The translations under genes and the position numbers were made by a program. Below, one piece after another: positions 47,957 through 58,450 of a DNA stretch of 64,000 bases. Under the pieces are notes generated by a model. That model was not told where the DNA came from and made no database searches. It saw nothing but the letters and a program-made list of their open reading frames with translations. Position 1 is the first letter of the stretch. Each line of letters starts with the position of its first letter. The DNA is taken from assembly GCA_002189035.1 (NCBI GenBank), contig CM007992.1, positions 1,116,001 through 1,180,000 on the forward strand. The letters run 5' to 3'. This stretch comes from Utricularia gibba (lineage: Eukaryota; Streptophyta; Magnoliopsida; Lamiales; Lentibulariaceae).

Positions 47957-49056
47957 ATGGCTGAGGTCTGCTCCATGGATACAGAGAGTGGATCCGATCA
48001 GAAGGGGGACTCCCGGGCTTGCTGTGTGTTCAAGGTGGAGTTCGTACAGAAGGTGGGTTGGGGTTTTGTTCCTGCATGTTGTGGTTTAAGTTTCTGAACA
48101 TGGTGTCTGTGCAGCTGCTAGCAGAGATTCTGGGGACGTATTTTCTCATGTTTGCTGGGAATGGATCGGTTCTGGTGAACAAGGATTGGGACAACGTGGT
48201 GACGTTGCCGGGGATCTCGATCGTGTGGGGGCTGGCGGTGATGGCGCTGGTGTACTCCGTCGGCCACGTCTCCGGCGCGCACTTCAATCCGGCCGTCACC
48301 ATCGCCTTCGCTACTTGCAAGAGGTTCCCATGGAAACAGGTGCACCTCATCAAGCTACGCACCATAGATTTGAAAACTAGTCTTGTAATGATTGTGTTGG
48401 ATATGGATCATAAAGGTTCCAGCATACATTGGGGTACAAGTTCTGGGCTCAACTTTGGCGAGCATAACTCTGAAGCTGCTCTTCGAAGGGCCGCAGGCGC
48501 ACTTCACAGGAACACTTCCCAGTGGCAGCAACGTGCAGTCGTTGGTGGTGGAGTTCATCATCACCTTCTATCTCATGTTCATCATCTCTGGAGCGGCTAC
48601 AGATGACAGAGGGGTACTCCCTTTTTTTCTTTCACTTGAGATTGTGTTTTGAGGGCCATCCTCCTGCTGAAGTTTGACAGTTCTGTGTGGGTAGGTGGGG
48701 GAGCTAGCAGGGCTTGTGGTAGGCTCCACTGTGTTGCTCAATGTCATGTTTGCAGGGTATGGTAACTAGCGTTTACCTTGCACTTTTTTGAGATCATTTG
48801 AGGTGTCTGATGTTTGTGTTGTTGGGTGTGAAGGCCGATATCAGGGGCGTCAATGAATCCGGCGAGATCATTAGGACCTGCCATAGCATTCAACACATTT
48901 CAGAGCATATGGGTGTACATCATCGGCCCCATAGCCGGAGCAATAGCAGGGGCTTGGGTCTACAACGCACTGAGAGTTACAGACAAGTCTCTTAGTGAGG
49001 TAACCAAGAGTTCCAAATTCCTGGGTCGCTACTCGTGCCGGATCTCCTCCACTTGA
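47957..49056 (+). CDS. NIP1-type aquaporin (nodulin-26-like intrinsic protein)
   Basis: Five exons: 47957..48052, 48115..48339, 48416..48613, 48695..48756, 48834..49056; 267 residues, in phase throughout. Six membrane helices of the MIP fold, with both pore loops: SGAHFNPAVT in loop B and SGASMNPARSLGPA in loop E. The likely aromatic/arginine filter is Trp (helix 2, SIVWGLAVM), Val (helix 5, AGLVVGST), Ala and Arg (loop E). This is the NIP subgroup I signature, associated with water, glycerol, ammonia, arsenite or H2O2 transport. The C-terminus ends with Ser-rich residues where NIP1 proteins are often phosphorylated. Expected in the plasma or ER membrane. It converges on EXO1, with stops 929 bases apart. 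Confidence 0.94.
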
Positions 49057-49984
49057 GACCCTGGTTTCCAACAGAGTCTTTGTGTTGAGCAGTAAATCTG
49101 TGCAATGGAATAAAAGCAGAAGTGGGTGGTGCTAATGGAAGGAAGTTGGTGAAAACTTTGCAAGAAATGATGAACTCGGAGCAAAGAGCAACCAAACTGT
49201 GCCTTACCATTCTAGACTTCATACAATACAACCCCACCTCACATTACAATTCTGGATACATGTAACTATCTTGATTACATGAGGGAAGTGATATCAGTAT
49301 ATGAGCTCGCATTTGAGGCAACTATGGTAAATACGTCATGTAAAATGGTGCTGAGAATGTAAAAGCCCCTCACCTTACATCCCTCGTGAGACGAAATAAT
49401 GCCACTTTATAGCAAGGTTCTCTATCCAAGATGATCAAGGTTAAATGGCACTTAACTAAAAATACTCATTCGAACAGGTTGAAAACATGTCAATTTGGCA
49501 ATCTTCAAACCTTTCTCCATGTTTAAAAAGATTTTGAGTTGAAAATGAATAAAAATTTGTATATGAATCGAAGAACATAGACTAAATTACAAAATTAGAG
49601 CTCCATATTTTCATTTCTTGACGGATTCTTTTTGCATCATGAAAGCATAATTAGATTGTGTACCTCTAAAGGCCGATGGACAAAATCACGAAGTTGTAGA
49701 AACAGCATGCAGCTTGTTTCTTGCAAAAATATGGCACAATGAATTTTGTGAGCTGAAATGCATGGATGGAACTAGTTACTGCCGTGAAAGCAATAGGGTG
49801 TTAGCTGGGGCCAATGTTTGCTTCGGCAACTAGCCGATAGGTTTTGGCTTTGCAGTTGTGTAGACAAATTTCCTCAAGTCCGTGTCACCAGTAGTGCTGC
49901 TGCATTTGAAACGGGGACGTAACATGAGAAAAGAGTGTTGGGGGCAGGCAGCTGATGTTGCAAATGGAGGATTCATCAGACGTT
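49057..49984. other. 3' region between convergent NIP and EXO1
   Basis: No supported gene; must hold both 3' UTRs. Confidence 0.6.
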
Positions 49985-52900
49985 TTACCTTCTCATGGAG
50001 TTGCTGTTCTTTATATCTTTGAAAGGAGCACGAAGTCCGCTAGCACGGCAACCGGATGTATTGTATGTGTACGAGGACAGCATAGAGATGAACTTGTCCA
50101 TTGATTTGGCAGCAATATTGCTGTAACTTCCCAGATGGCCAATGTTGCACCCAAACTTCTCTTCAGATTTTCCATCTTCTTCAAGATCGGAAAAGCACGT
50201 TTCTGAAGAAGAAAAATGATTTATCATTTATCAGCTGAGATTTTCAAGGCAGAAACAATGTGGAATCACGAGCGAATGCTATTGGTATAGAGCAGGAAAA
50301 TGTAAGTTCCGAGGCAAGCTAGGAAGTTACCTGAAGATAAGCTGTCGATTTTTGTGAGATGGGGGAGTTTACCTGACGACAAGCCATCGGTTTTTGAGCC
50401 ATCCTGAACTCAGTGAATAAAATTAAGGTGCGCATTTGAAGAGTCAACGCAGAAACCAATAATCATGGATTGATTGGATAATACAGATTAGATGCAAAGC
50501 TAGCACTTACTTTCGGGATTTCAGCTTCAGAGTTCTTCCTTTTCTTCGTCCCATGCCCTGATCCACACTTACTGCTAGGTTTGTTATCGGCGCCCTTTCC
50601 GTCGTCATCATCTGAAATCTCCTCAGAGTGCGGACTGCTGAGGAGGTCATTTGGATTCCCAAACTCTGTTTTGCAGAATCCATCTTCTGGTTTCTTCAAA
50701 AGAATTGGATTTATCCATGAGCAATGATTAGCCTCACCTTTATCATTCTGCTGAATGATCTCTTGAAAGTTCCCACCAGGGATGGTAATACTTTTCTCCT
50801 CTTTTTCAGTTATCTCACCATCTAAATAGCTCTCTTTGTCCTTATTTTCTTTTCCATCTGTCTCTGAGTTCTTCATGAAATAACAACTTCTGATAATCCC
50901 ATTTTTATTTCTTGATGATCTCGTGCTATTTTGTTGCTTTGAATCAATATCCCCTTGCACCGAAATGTACGGCTTGGAGGATAGCCTTGACAGCATCGTG
51001 CAACGTCTCATCTTGGTGCAACTGCTATCTTCATTTTCCTTGTCTGATCCTATATGAAAAAAAAAAAAAATGCCATCTAGCGAATACAAGATCGGCTGAA
51101 TGAGGAAACAGTCTTACCATGATCACTTGGTTCAGCAGGTTCTTTGTCATTGGCATCAGAAACATGATTAAGCTAAATTCAAAAATACCCAAAAAGAAGA
51201 AAAAAAAGTGTCACGCTGGAGAGGCTATTGACTGGAATTCAGCTAACCGATTAAGACTAACCTTAAGAGTACTTATGCTCGTGATGGAAGTTTTCTTGCT
51301 TTCATGTTGATGCTTTCGAAGAGTCTTGGATACGCCCTTTGCCTCCAGTGAAGCAACACCTTACATGTCAAGGGAAAGAACGGCTTTTTTCCATATTTCA
51401 ATCATAAAAATGGCATTCATGCAAACTTGTTCTGGTTTTTCTGAGAACTGCATTCACCAATTCTTCTGATTCAGATAAATGCGTTGAGCCAAAATAGTTT
51501 GCGTTTCCCAAGGTTAGATAGATTTCATAGCATGTAGTAACTGGAAATATTAAGGAATGAAGAGGATAACGCATTCCGCAATGTTGAAGGATACAAAAGT
51601 AGTTGGTTAGGAGATTTCTCTGTGCAGGCAAATCTATCCTTTTCTTGTCTGCAGAAACCTTGATATTCTGGAAATTGTAACTTCCTTGGAGCTCTTCTAC
51701 ACATGCCCTGATTCCCTCTACATGAAAACACAAGAGCACCAAAAGATTATATAACACTGACCTTGGTTTTATTAAAAGTAATCATGTACCTGTAATGGAA
51801 CTCCAGTAAAGGGATCAAGGTCTCCAATTGCTATACCTCTAGCGACATGCCGAGGCAAAGATGTGATTTCAGTTAAGGTATTACTTTTATGTAAGTGAAA
51901 TCACCAAAGAACTGCACATGAAAATTATGTACAGTGTAAAAGGATATGGGCCTAAGAAGTACAAGTCTTCACCACTGATATCCACAGGCTGGGAAAGATG
52001 TACAATATCTTCGGTAGCAGCATCATAAACTCGCTGATGCCTAAATGTCAAAATAGCCTTCTTGAAAGATTCTGAATAAAGTGGCATCACACCGACGCCG
52101 CTATAATGCAAATGCTTGATAACCTGAGAAAGAAAATGAAAACTGCAAGGTCAAATTTTACTACTAAAATGTAAAAATCATTAATTAGCACCCACGGAAC
52201 CGATGCTGACTTTATCATGACATTTAAATTTCTTGATCAAAGCATGTGCTCTTTTTAAGCCCATTCCTGGCAACGACTGTAGATAGTCACAACCGCTTAG
52301 AATGCACATCTCAAGAAACATCATCTGAGTGAAACCAGATAGATGGAGATCTTTATTATGTTGTAGGCGGACATTCTTGAACTCAACACCATGCCCAAAT
52401 TTATCCATTTTGTATATGATCTGCAGGCACAAGACATCCACCATGAGCAGAATATTTGGTTGTGATTAGTGAGGCTTAAAGCTCTTCTTCTAAATTTAAA
52501 TTCTCAATAAGCTTTAGTACCGCAAAAAACCCTCAGTTTATTCTAGTCATTCCAATCTACATGTATTCAGAAAAAAGCAGACATCAGATTCCTACGGAAA
52601 ATCCAGGGACTTCTTGAAAACATGCATAATAGTCGGGAAAAAGAGCCTTAGAAAATAGAGCAGAACATATAAGTTTACTGATCTAGAGACAGAAAATTGA
52701 ACCACAATGCTCACTCTGGGCAACCGAATGGGATCAAGTCAGAGTCTTCTGTAATGACTGCCTCAACTTGGTTGTTTATGGCCAGAAAGGCCATTTGCGC
52801 ATCAGCCTCATAAGGAGCGACAACATAAGAGACGTTTTCTTGCTTCAAAACCTGTAAAATACACAAAATGCCTTTTTTTTAACAGGAAAATTGATTCCAA

Positions 52901-53740
52901 TACAAATATTAACACGTCGTTTCTACTGATAAAAAAGAAAATTAACACATTGCTTCTAATGAACAAAGCTGTAGTACCTGAATAAGATCGTAGGCAACTG
53001 AAGGTGAAATATCAACAGCTTTTTGGTAGCATTCATGAGCAGCACTTAAATTCCCATTGGATTCATGCTCCATAGCTCTTGAGAGATTTTCGGTCCTAGA
53101 CCTGCAAGGTAGACATTGAACGACATGGTTTAAAAATCATATATATCATACACATCTTTTTCTTCTGTTTGACAACCAATGTACCACACTCCCCATAGTT
53201 GACATTCTTATCTCGAAAGCAGATAGGTATGAAATCGCATTAATTAGCAAGACAACATCGAATGAGAACCTTGCTCTTTTGGCCTCTTGTTCACTCTTCA
53301 TTGGTAGAGAACCTCCATCAAAAACAAGAATAGGTTTAATCCCATAATGCCGAAGCATATTCACCCTATGCATGCAGTATTCAATATGCCTGGAAAGAGG
53401 GAGAAGGCATCAACAACAAAAATGTAAAATGTGGTAAGCAAAATCTAAGCTGATGATTCTACAAATTCCACCTTTCCGGAAATCCCACATTTTCCAGTGC
53501 AAAAGCAATGAAATGCATTCAAGAAAACACCAGAAACAATCAATGGAAATAACAAGTACACAAAAAACCAGAGCTGTACTTAGTGGTGGGTTGGCCTTTA
53601 CACAGCTCTGTACTGCAAGAAAAGGCTCCCTTGTGCAGCCAAGAATACGCATCCACGGCTACAGAACATCCCTCCAGCTCCTTAACGTGAATCGGATTCA
53701 TTATCGATTTCAGAAGCGGTAAAAGCCCTGGTATTCCCAT
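49985..53740 (-). CDS. EXO1: Exonuclease 1 (EXO1), with one apparent frameshift
   Basis: Thirteen exons in coding order: 53580..53740, 53270..53389, 52978..53101, 52715..52851, 52211..52420, 51948..52123, 51790..51862, 51595..51715, 51262..51359, 51118..51172, 50511..51049, 50373..50403 (or 50331..50403), 49985..50202. Length is about 687 (or 701) residues. The XPG-N part starts MGIPGLLPLLKS; the metal-binding series includes VDAYSWLHK, LVFDGGSLPMKS, YEADAQMAFL, ITEDSDL and LSGCDYL; the H2TH segment is LPGMGLKRAHALIKK. EXO1 is the 5'-3' nuclease of mismatch repair and double-strand-break resection. Exon 4 ends GGT TGC CCA GA/GTGAGC but exon 5 starts in phase 0 (IIYKMDK), so one base is missing at a C run (52718-52720). 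Exons 6-7 and 8-9 are joined by U12-type introns. Exon 8 uses the second AG of TAGAG. The C-terminal half is hydrophilic and poorly conserved. Confidence 0.93.
50331..50403 (-). other. EXO1 exon 12 with duplicated 5' splice site
   Basis: Two related blocks each end in a donor: GATGGCTTGTCGTCAG/GTAAAC (exon end 50373) and ATCGACAGCTTATCTTCAG/GTAACT (exon end 50331). The donors are 42 bases apart, the sequence between them is open, and both leave the same phase, so choice of donor adds or removes 14 residues. Confidence 0.7.
51360..51594 (-). other. U12-type GT-AG intron in EXO1
   Basis: The donor is GTATCCTTCA, eight of nine bases of the U12 consensus GTATCCTTT. Near the 3' end is a branch-site match CCTTGAC followed by ATGTAAG and the exon. 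Phase is exact: the split Cys codon joins ...NYF-C-VASLEAKG. Confidence 0.82.
51863..51947 (-). other. U12-type AT-AC intron in EXO1
   Basis: The 85-base intron starts ATATCCTTTT, the exact U12 AT-AC donor consensus, and ends with branch-site match TACCTTAAC and then TGAAATCAC. Removing it joins FLGP to SLPRHVARG in phase, as expected for plant EXO1. The best GT-AG alternative is only 49 bases long and adds residues not expected in the family. Confidence 0.88.
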
Positions 53741-53911
53741 CTCTGTATTTCGCTCCCAATTCTACAAATCACAAAACTGAATTCATTCCATTACAGCAAA
53801 ACCTAAAATCAGAACACACCCTAATATCGAAATCACCACAGTTCCCGCTCTCGAATCCAGAGTGAAATTCAATAGCCCCCGTATCCAGAAGAAGCGACGC
53901 GTATCAGAAAA

Positions 53912-53923
53912 TTGGCGGGAAAA
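53912..53923 (-). promoter_or_regulatory. E2F site in the EXO1 promoter
   Basis: TTTTCCCGCCAA on the EXO1 strand, about 175 bases upstream of the ATG, contains the full plant E2F consensus TTTCCCGCC. E2F/DP sites drive S-phase genes, which suits a replication and repair nuclease. Confidence 0.65.
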
Positions 53924-53977
53924 GATCCATTTCGCAAGTCGTCGTCGTCTATCAACTCTCGACTCCACTAATGGACT

Positions 53978-54037
53978 TGGGCCGTGCTCAATTCAAAGCA
54001 TTCGGGCTGGCCTGCATTTTCCGGCCCACTAAACCCT
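53978..54037. promoter_or_regulatory. Site II and telo-box-like motifs upstream of EXO1
   Basis: TGGGCC (53978-53983), GGCCCA (54023-54028) and AAACCCT (54031-54037) cluster 240-300 bases upstream of the EXO1 ATG. This pairing is common in promoters of plant cell-cycle and translation genes. Function is inferred. Confidence 0.4.
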
Positions 54038-55550
54038 CCTCATCTCCCATCCAAAATGCTCTTTTCAAATCTATTTCATATTCAAAAGTGAAAATTGGTC
54101 TGAAATCTTATAATAATAAAAATACAATCATGTTCAACTATGCAAACACAAAATTATTTTATAATTTTTCTTCAAATTGAACATCTAATGGAATTAAAAT
54201 TCAGAAAAATACAATGTTTAAATATTATTAAAATTATAAATTTTAACTATTATTATGTTGATACTATTAAAAATAATACAATTTTAATTAAGAGTATCAA
54301 TTTAATTTTTTTTTCAAATCGACACAAATAATTACTTTTTTATCTATAACAGGATTATTAATTACGGAGGCACTTTCAAAATATATTTTTCAAAAAAATT
54401 AATTTTATTTTCATATTGTTAATTTTGATAATCTATTGTCTATTTTGAAGACAATATCTATTTTTATTTATGATATTATCTATTTTGAATATCTAATTCT
54501 CATGATTTACATTTTTATTTACGAATAAAAATATCTAGTATAATATTAAAATGGTTTTGTTACTTAAGCAAACTTAAGTATAATTATTTATAAAAAAAGT
54601 ATAACTGTAATTGTAATTTTAAAATCATTTTTCAAAAATTAATTTTCATTAAGAATCTATTATCTCATACTTCTTATAGAATTTACGTGATTATACAAAA
54701 TTAATTCTTGTATAATATAATTTAATATAGTTTGGAAAATAGATAAATGATTCTGGGAATATCTATAATAGTTTTCATAAATTTGAAGTCTCAAGTCACT
54801 TTTAATATTTTAGAAAATCTGATTATTAAATTTTTATTTTTTTTACAATCATTTATTTAATACAAATTATTTTCAAAAACCTGAAATATCTATCTTTTTT
54901 GTACTCATTTTAATAGATTTCCATAATGAAAATGAAAATTTAATTCAATAGAAATTCGGAAACAAAATTACATTTATACAAGAATTTTTGAAAATCTAAT
55001 AAACGAAATGAAAGTGGTACGTATAATTTCGTGGAAGCCATTGAAGATGCTATGATAGAATTGATTCTCAGGATTTTAGACCGTTAAGTTTGGTAGTTAA
55101 TGTTGCATACGGATTCTCCTTCTCTCTCAATACACGTCCACAAAATGATGCGTGGCTCAAGAATGAACTACAGAGGATAAGAAGAGCCTCCCAGAAGCCT
55201 GAGAATGAGTGGATGGCTGCCAAAGCTCCAACAAACACTCACGTGGAGTTATCAGACAACCAACCAGCACGTGATTGAGCAGTTAAGTGCCTATTTTTTA
55301 TTTTCAAAAAGTTTCCGGAATAAAAATCTTTTTTTTGTCCTTTCATACTTTTATGTATTTTTTTGTTAATATAATATAAAAAATAGTTGGTATCGTGTGT
55401 GTTTATTGAGGATCTTTTATAAACACGATCATATTTTCTTTGTATTTAACACATTAAGAATAAATTTTTAAATGATTATTCTCCAAAAATCTAATACACA
55501 CTTTTATTGATTCACATAGAAAAGTGTGCCTGCAGAGGACCATGATTTTA

Positions 55551-56956
55551 CTATCGAGTTATATGAGCAACAAATGATTCCATCTCCACACGAGATGCGC
55601 CACCAGGCCCTGTTGCCTCTTTGATTCTGCTTGCTAACTCTTCTGCGCTGTTCCTCAGCCTGAGCCCTTCTTCTCCTGGATTCATCAGTCTTTTTACAGC
55701 ATTCTCTATGGCGGACTGCCCCACTATCTCTTCCCTCCGGCTCCAATCCCTCACAATCAACCCGACTTTCAGTAGATCTGTGACGAAGGTGGAGTTTATC
55801 GGCTGGTCGGAATGCATTGGCCACGCAGCAATGGGCACTCCGGCGGTGATGCTCTCCATGCAGGAGTTCCAGCCGCAGTGGCTCATGAACCCCCAGTTGA
55901 TGGGTGCCTCAGAATCTCTTTCTGCGGCGCCCAGTCCCTCACCACCAGCCCCACTCCCTTTACCCGCCCTTCGAACCCTTCCGGCAGCTCGGCTCTCCGG
56001 ATTTGCTCGTCGAAGATGTTGGCTTTGTCAGCGTCTCTGAGCACCCAGAGGAACTTCACCTTGCTGTTTTCCAGCCCGAATGCTATTTCCTTTATCTGGT
56101 CATTGGACAGGGAAGTGGTGGTTCCGAATGACACATAGATGACAGACTTTGGTTCTTGTTTGTCCAGCCATTGGAGACATTTATGCGGAGTTTCTGCTGA
56201 TGGAGAATGGGATAGCATTGAAACTACCGGCCCTATCGCCCATATCTTCCTTTTCTTCTGAGTTCCCTTTTCTAATATGGACAAAAACTCATCCTCTATC
56301 GGCCGGCAGCTATTGTAGATGTAACCAGAGTTGATTTCCATGTAGTTTTTGTGCTCAGCCATGAAATCCATCACCCCTTCTGATAAACACCCATCGAAGC
56401 TCGGAATCTTGGGGCAATTTCTGGGAAGCGGTATCCCGAGTTTATTCGAGTAGAAAAAGACATCGAAAAAAGCAGGGACACAGTTGTAGACATAGGATTC
56501 AGCATTTCCGATAGCTGCAACATCTTGCACCATTGCAGTCACTGCATAGTCATGAACAACAACAACTCTAGAGTATTTCCTTGACATATCTGTTAGATAC
56601 TCCCCGAAGGGGTGTCTTAAGCTCAGCATCGCGTACCAGCAAGGGATGAGATGCGCCGGGAACTTGATGCTCGAGTCTGGATCAGGTGGAGGAGAATCAA
56701 AGGGTGGAAAGGGTAGGTCGTGAAAATTGATCTTCTTCGCTTCGATTCCGGTGTACCGGAGTTTTGCTTGGCGGTTGTGGATCTCGGACCCAACGTAGAA
56801 GACGGGAAAGCCATAGGAGGATAGGAGACAGGCAAATTGAAGCAGCTGGTTCAGGTGGCCTTGTGCTTGGAACGGCACAACGAGCAAAGCAACCTGTTCT
56901 CTGTTAGCACCAGTAGCAGCACCACCGGGACGGGCTGAATTCTCCAAGCCCTCCAT
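55551..56956 (-). CDS. Zeatin O-glucosyltransferase-like UGT, with one apparent frameshift
   Basis: Intronless family-1 glycosyltransferase of about 468 residues, in two frames that meet at a five-G run (55890-55894 on the minus strand). The first part carries LLVVPFQAQGHLNQLLQFA with the catalytic His, FPAHLIPCWYAML, WAIGPVVSML and YVSFGTTTSLS. The PSPG box starts WAPQKEILRHPSTGG in that frame and continues MSHCGWNSCMES... AAWPMHSDQP in the next. One more G would restore GGF and a full 44-residue box ending in the Gln that favours UDP-glucose. Family resemblance is to zeatin and cis-zeatin O-glucosyltransferases (UGT93 group), cytosolic enzymes that store cytokinin as O-glucosides; the actual acceptor is not shown. 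ATG 56956 is the first real start: the open frame further upstream begins only with GTG, and a TATA box lies 38 bases upstream. Confidence 0.9.
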
Positions 56957-56993
56957 CGGAAGAGGGTGTTGCAGTGAAGCAGTCACCGTCGTC

Positions 56994-57002
56994 TATTTTA
57001 TA
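56994..57002 (-). promoter_or_regulatory. TATA box of the UGT gene
   Basis: TATAAAATA on the gene strand, about 38 bases upstream of the chosen ATG. This predicts a leader of only about 10 bases and excludes an initiation at the GTG at 56986. Confidence 0.55.
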
Positions 57003-58450
57003 GATACCCAAAATGTCATTTTTCCAACTCCCAGAAGCTTGAAAACGAAGCCCTGCTTCGAGAAAGCGTGACCAGACACCTCACAAGGAGAAAACTATGC
57101 AGGAAAGCGAAGGCAACTGTGACCCCTACACAAAATAACATTAATTTTCATAAATATTAATATTTTAAGTGTCTAAAACTTAATAGTTGGAACTTGGGGT
57201 GTGTCATGTTTTATATAAATTCATATATACGATATACGCATTTACAGATACATATACAGATTCATATTGATGTATCCAATAATTTTTTATTAAAAAATTA
57301 TAAAATAAGAAAAATATATAAAAATATACATAAAAATATTATTATTCAATAATCTAATTCAATTTTACAATCATAATTTTATTTTATTAATGACTGTATG
57401 GATTATCTTTTTTTCATTGAAATTAAAATTATGTTATTCGTTAATATTAATATTAATATTTTTTATATTAGATTTCTCTTTTAAATATTTATTACTATAA
57501 TATTTAAATATTTACATATTGATTTAATATTTTATTATTAATTAATTAAATTTAAAATTTTATATGCCAAGTTAATTATTTTTTTATAATATAATTTTAT
57601 TTTTAAATATTAAAATTTTCAAAAATTAAATAGAATTATTTTAAGAAATTATGAAAATAAAACAATTCCTAGAATGATTGACCTAAACCTAGATTCAAAT
57701 CCAACTATTCATCATCCCAAATGATTCATACACCAAAAAACAAGTTAATTATTTGTTACTTAATTCATGTTTTAATCGATTCAATTTGAATTCATGATTT
57801 TTTTTAAGTATGAGTTTCATACCATTTAAAAAAAATTAAAAATATTATATTAGATAAATATTTTCATTTTTTCATAATATATTAACGCTAAATTAAGTCC
57901 AATTTGTCTAATTATGAAAAAATTCAACCCACAAAATAATTAACAGCACCTAACCAGTACTAGCGCACGAGTAGGGATACTTGTGAGTAGAGGTGGGCAT
58001 GTGCCGTGTGCCAAATGCGTGACCAGGGGCTTGAGATCATAAATCCAGTAGCCGTGAAGACAATGTGACCTACAAGTCCAACATAATCAATATCCCTGCC
58101 TCCACAGAAATGCATATTAGTGATTCTTGAATTAGAAATGTGATCATGTGTTAGAGAAAATTATTTACTCATAGTATAAATTTTTTAACTTAATATGTGA
58201 AATATAATGTAAGGATGATTATTTTTCTAAATGATCCATAAAAAGACATATTCAGTGCAAGAAAGATCATGAGCACTAGCTCTGAATTATAAGGACAAGT
58301 AGAGTTGGAAGATGAAGGGGCGCTACCAGCCTCCAACATCTATCTACATGCATCCCAGAATGCAGAGGGGCTTTGGAATCCACTGCATGTTTTACCTAGT
58401 GACGCTTCAGTTCTGCATGCCCTTTGGAATCCGCTGCTGTTGCAAGTATA
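57003..58450. other. AT-rich intergenic DNA
   Basis: Very AT-rich from 57130 to about 57900, then mixed composition with no domain-bearing frame. Confidence 0.55.

Larger units (their letters stand above)
53741..55550. other. EXO1 promoter and AT-rich intergenic DNA
   Basis: 53741-54040 is the EXO1 promoter. From 54060 to 55020 the DNA is extremely AT-rich. A 62-residue open frame at 55090-55278 sits in a mixed-GC patch but has no recognisable domain. Confidence 0.5.

Noticed and set aside
51863-51915. Ordinary GT-AG intron of 49 bases between EXO1 exons 6 and 7
   Set aside because: Shorter than usual plant introns, and adds residues not expected after FLGP; the AT-AC reading matches donor and branch consensus and gives the expected protein.
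55090-55278. 62-residue plus-strand open frame
   Set aside because: No ATG-context, domain or partner exons; could be a gene fragment but cannot be supported.
56957-56986. UGT start at 56986
   Set aside because: That codon is GTG and lies only about 8 bases from the TATA box; the first ATG is at 56956.
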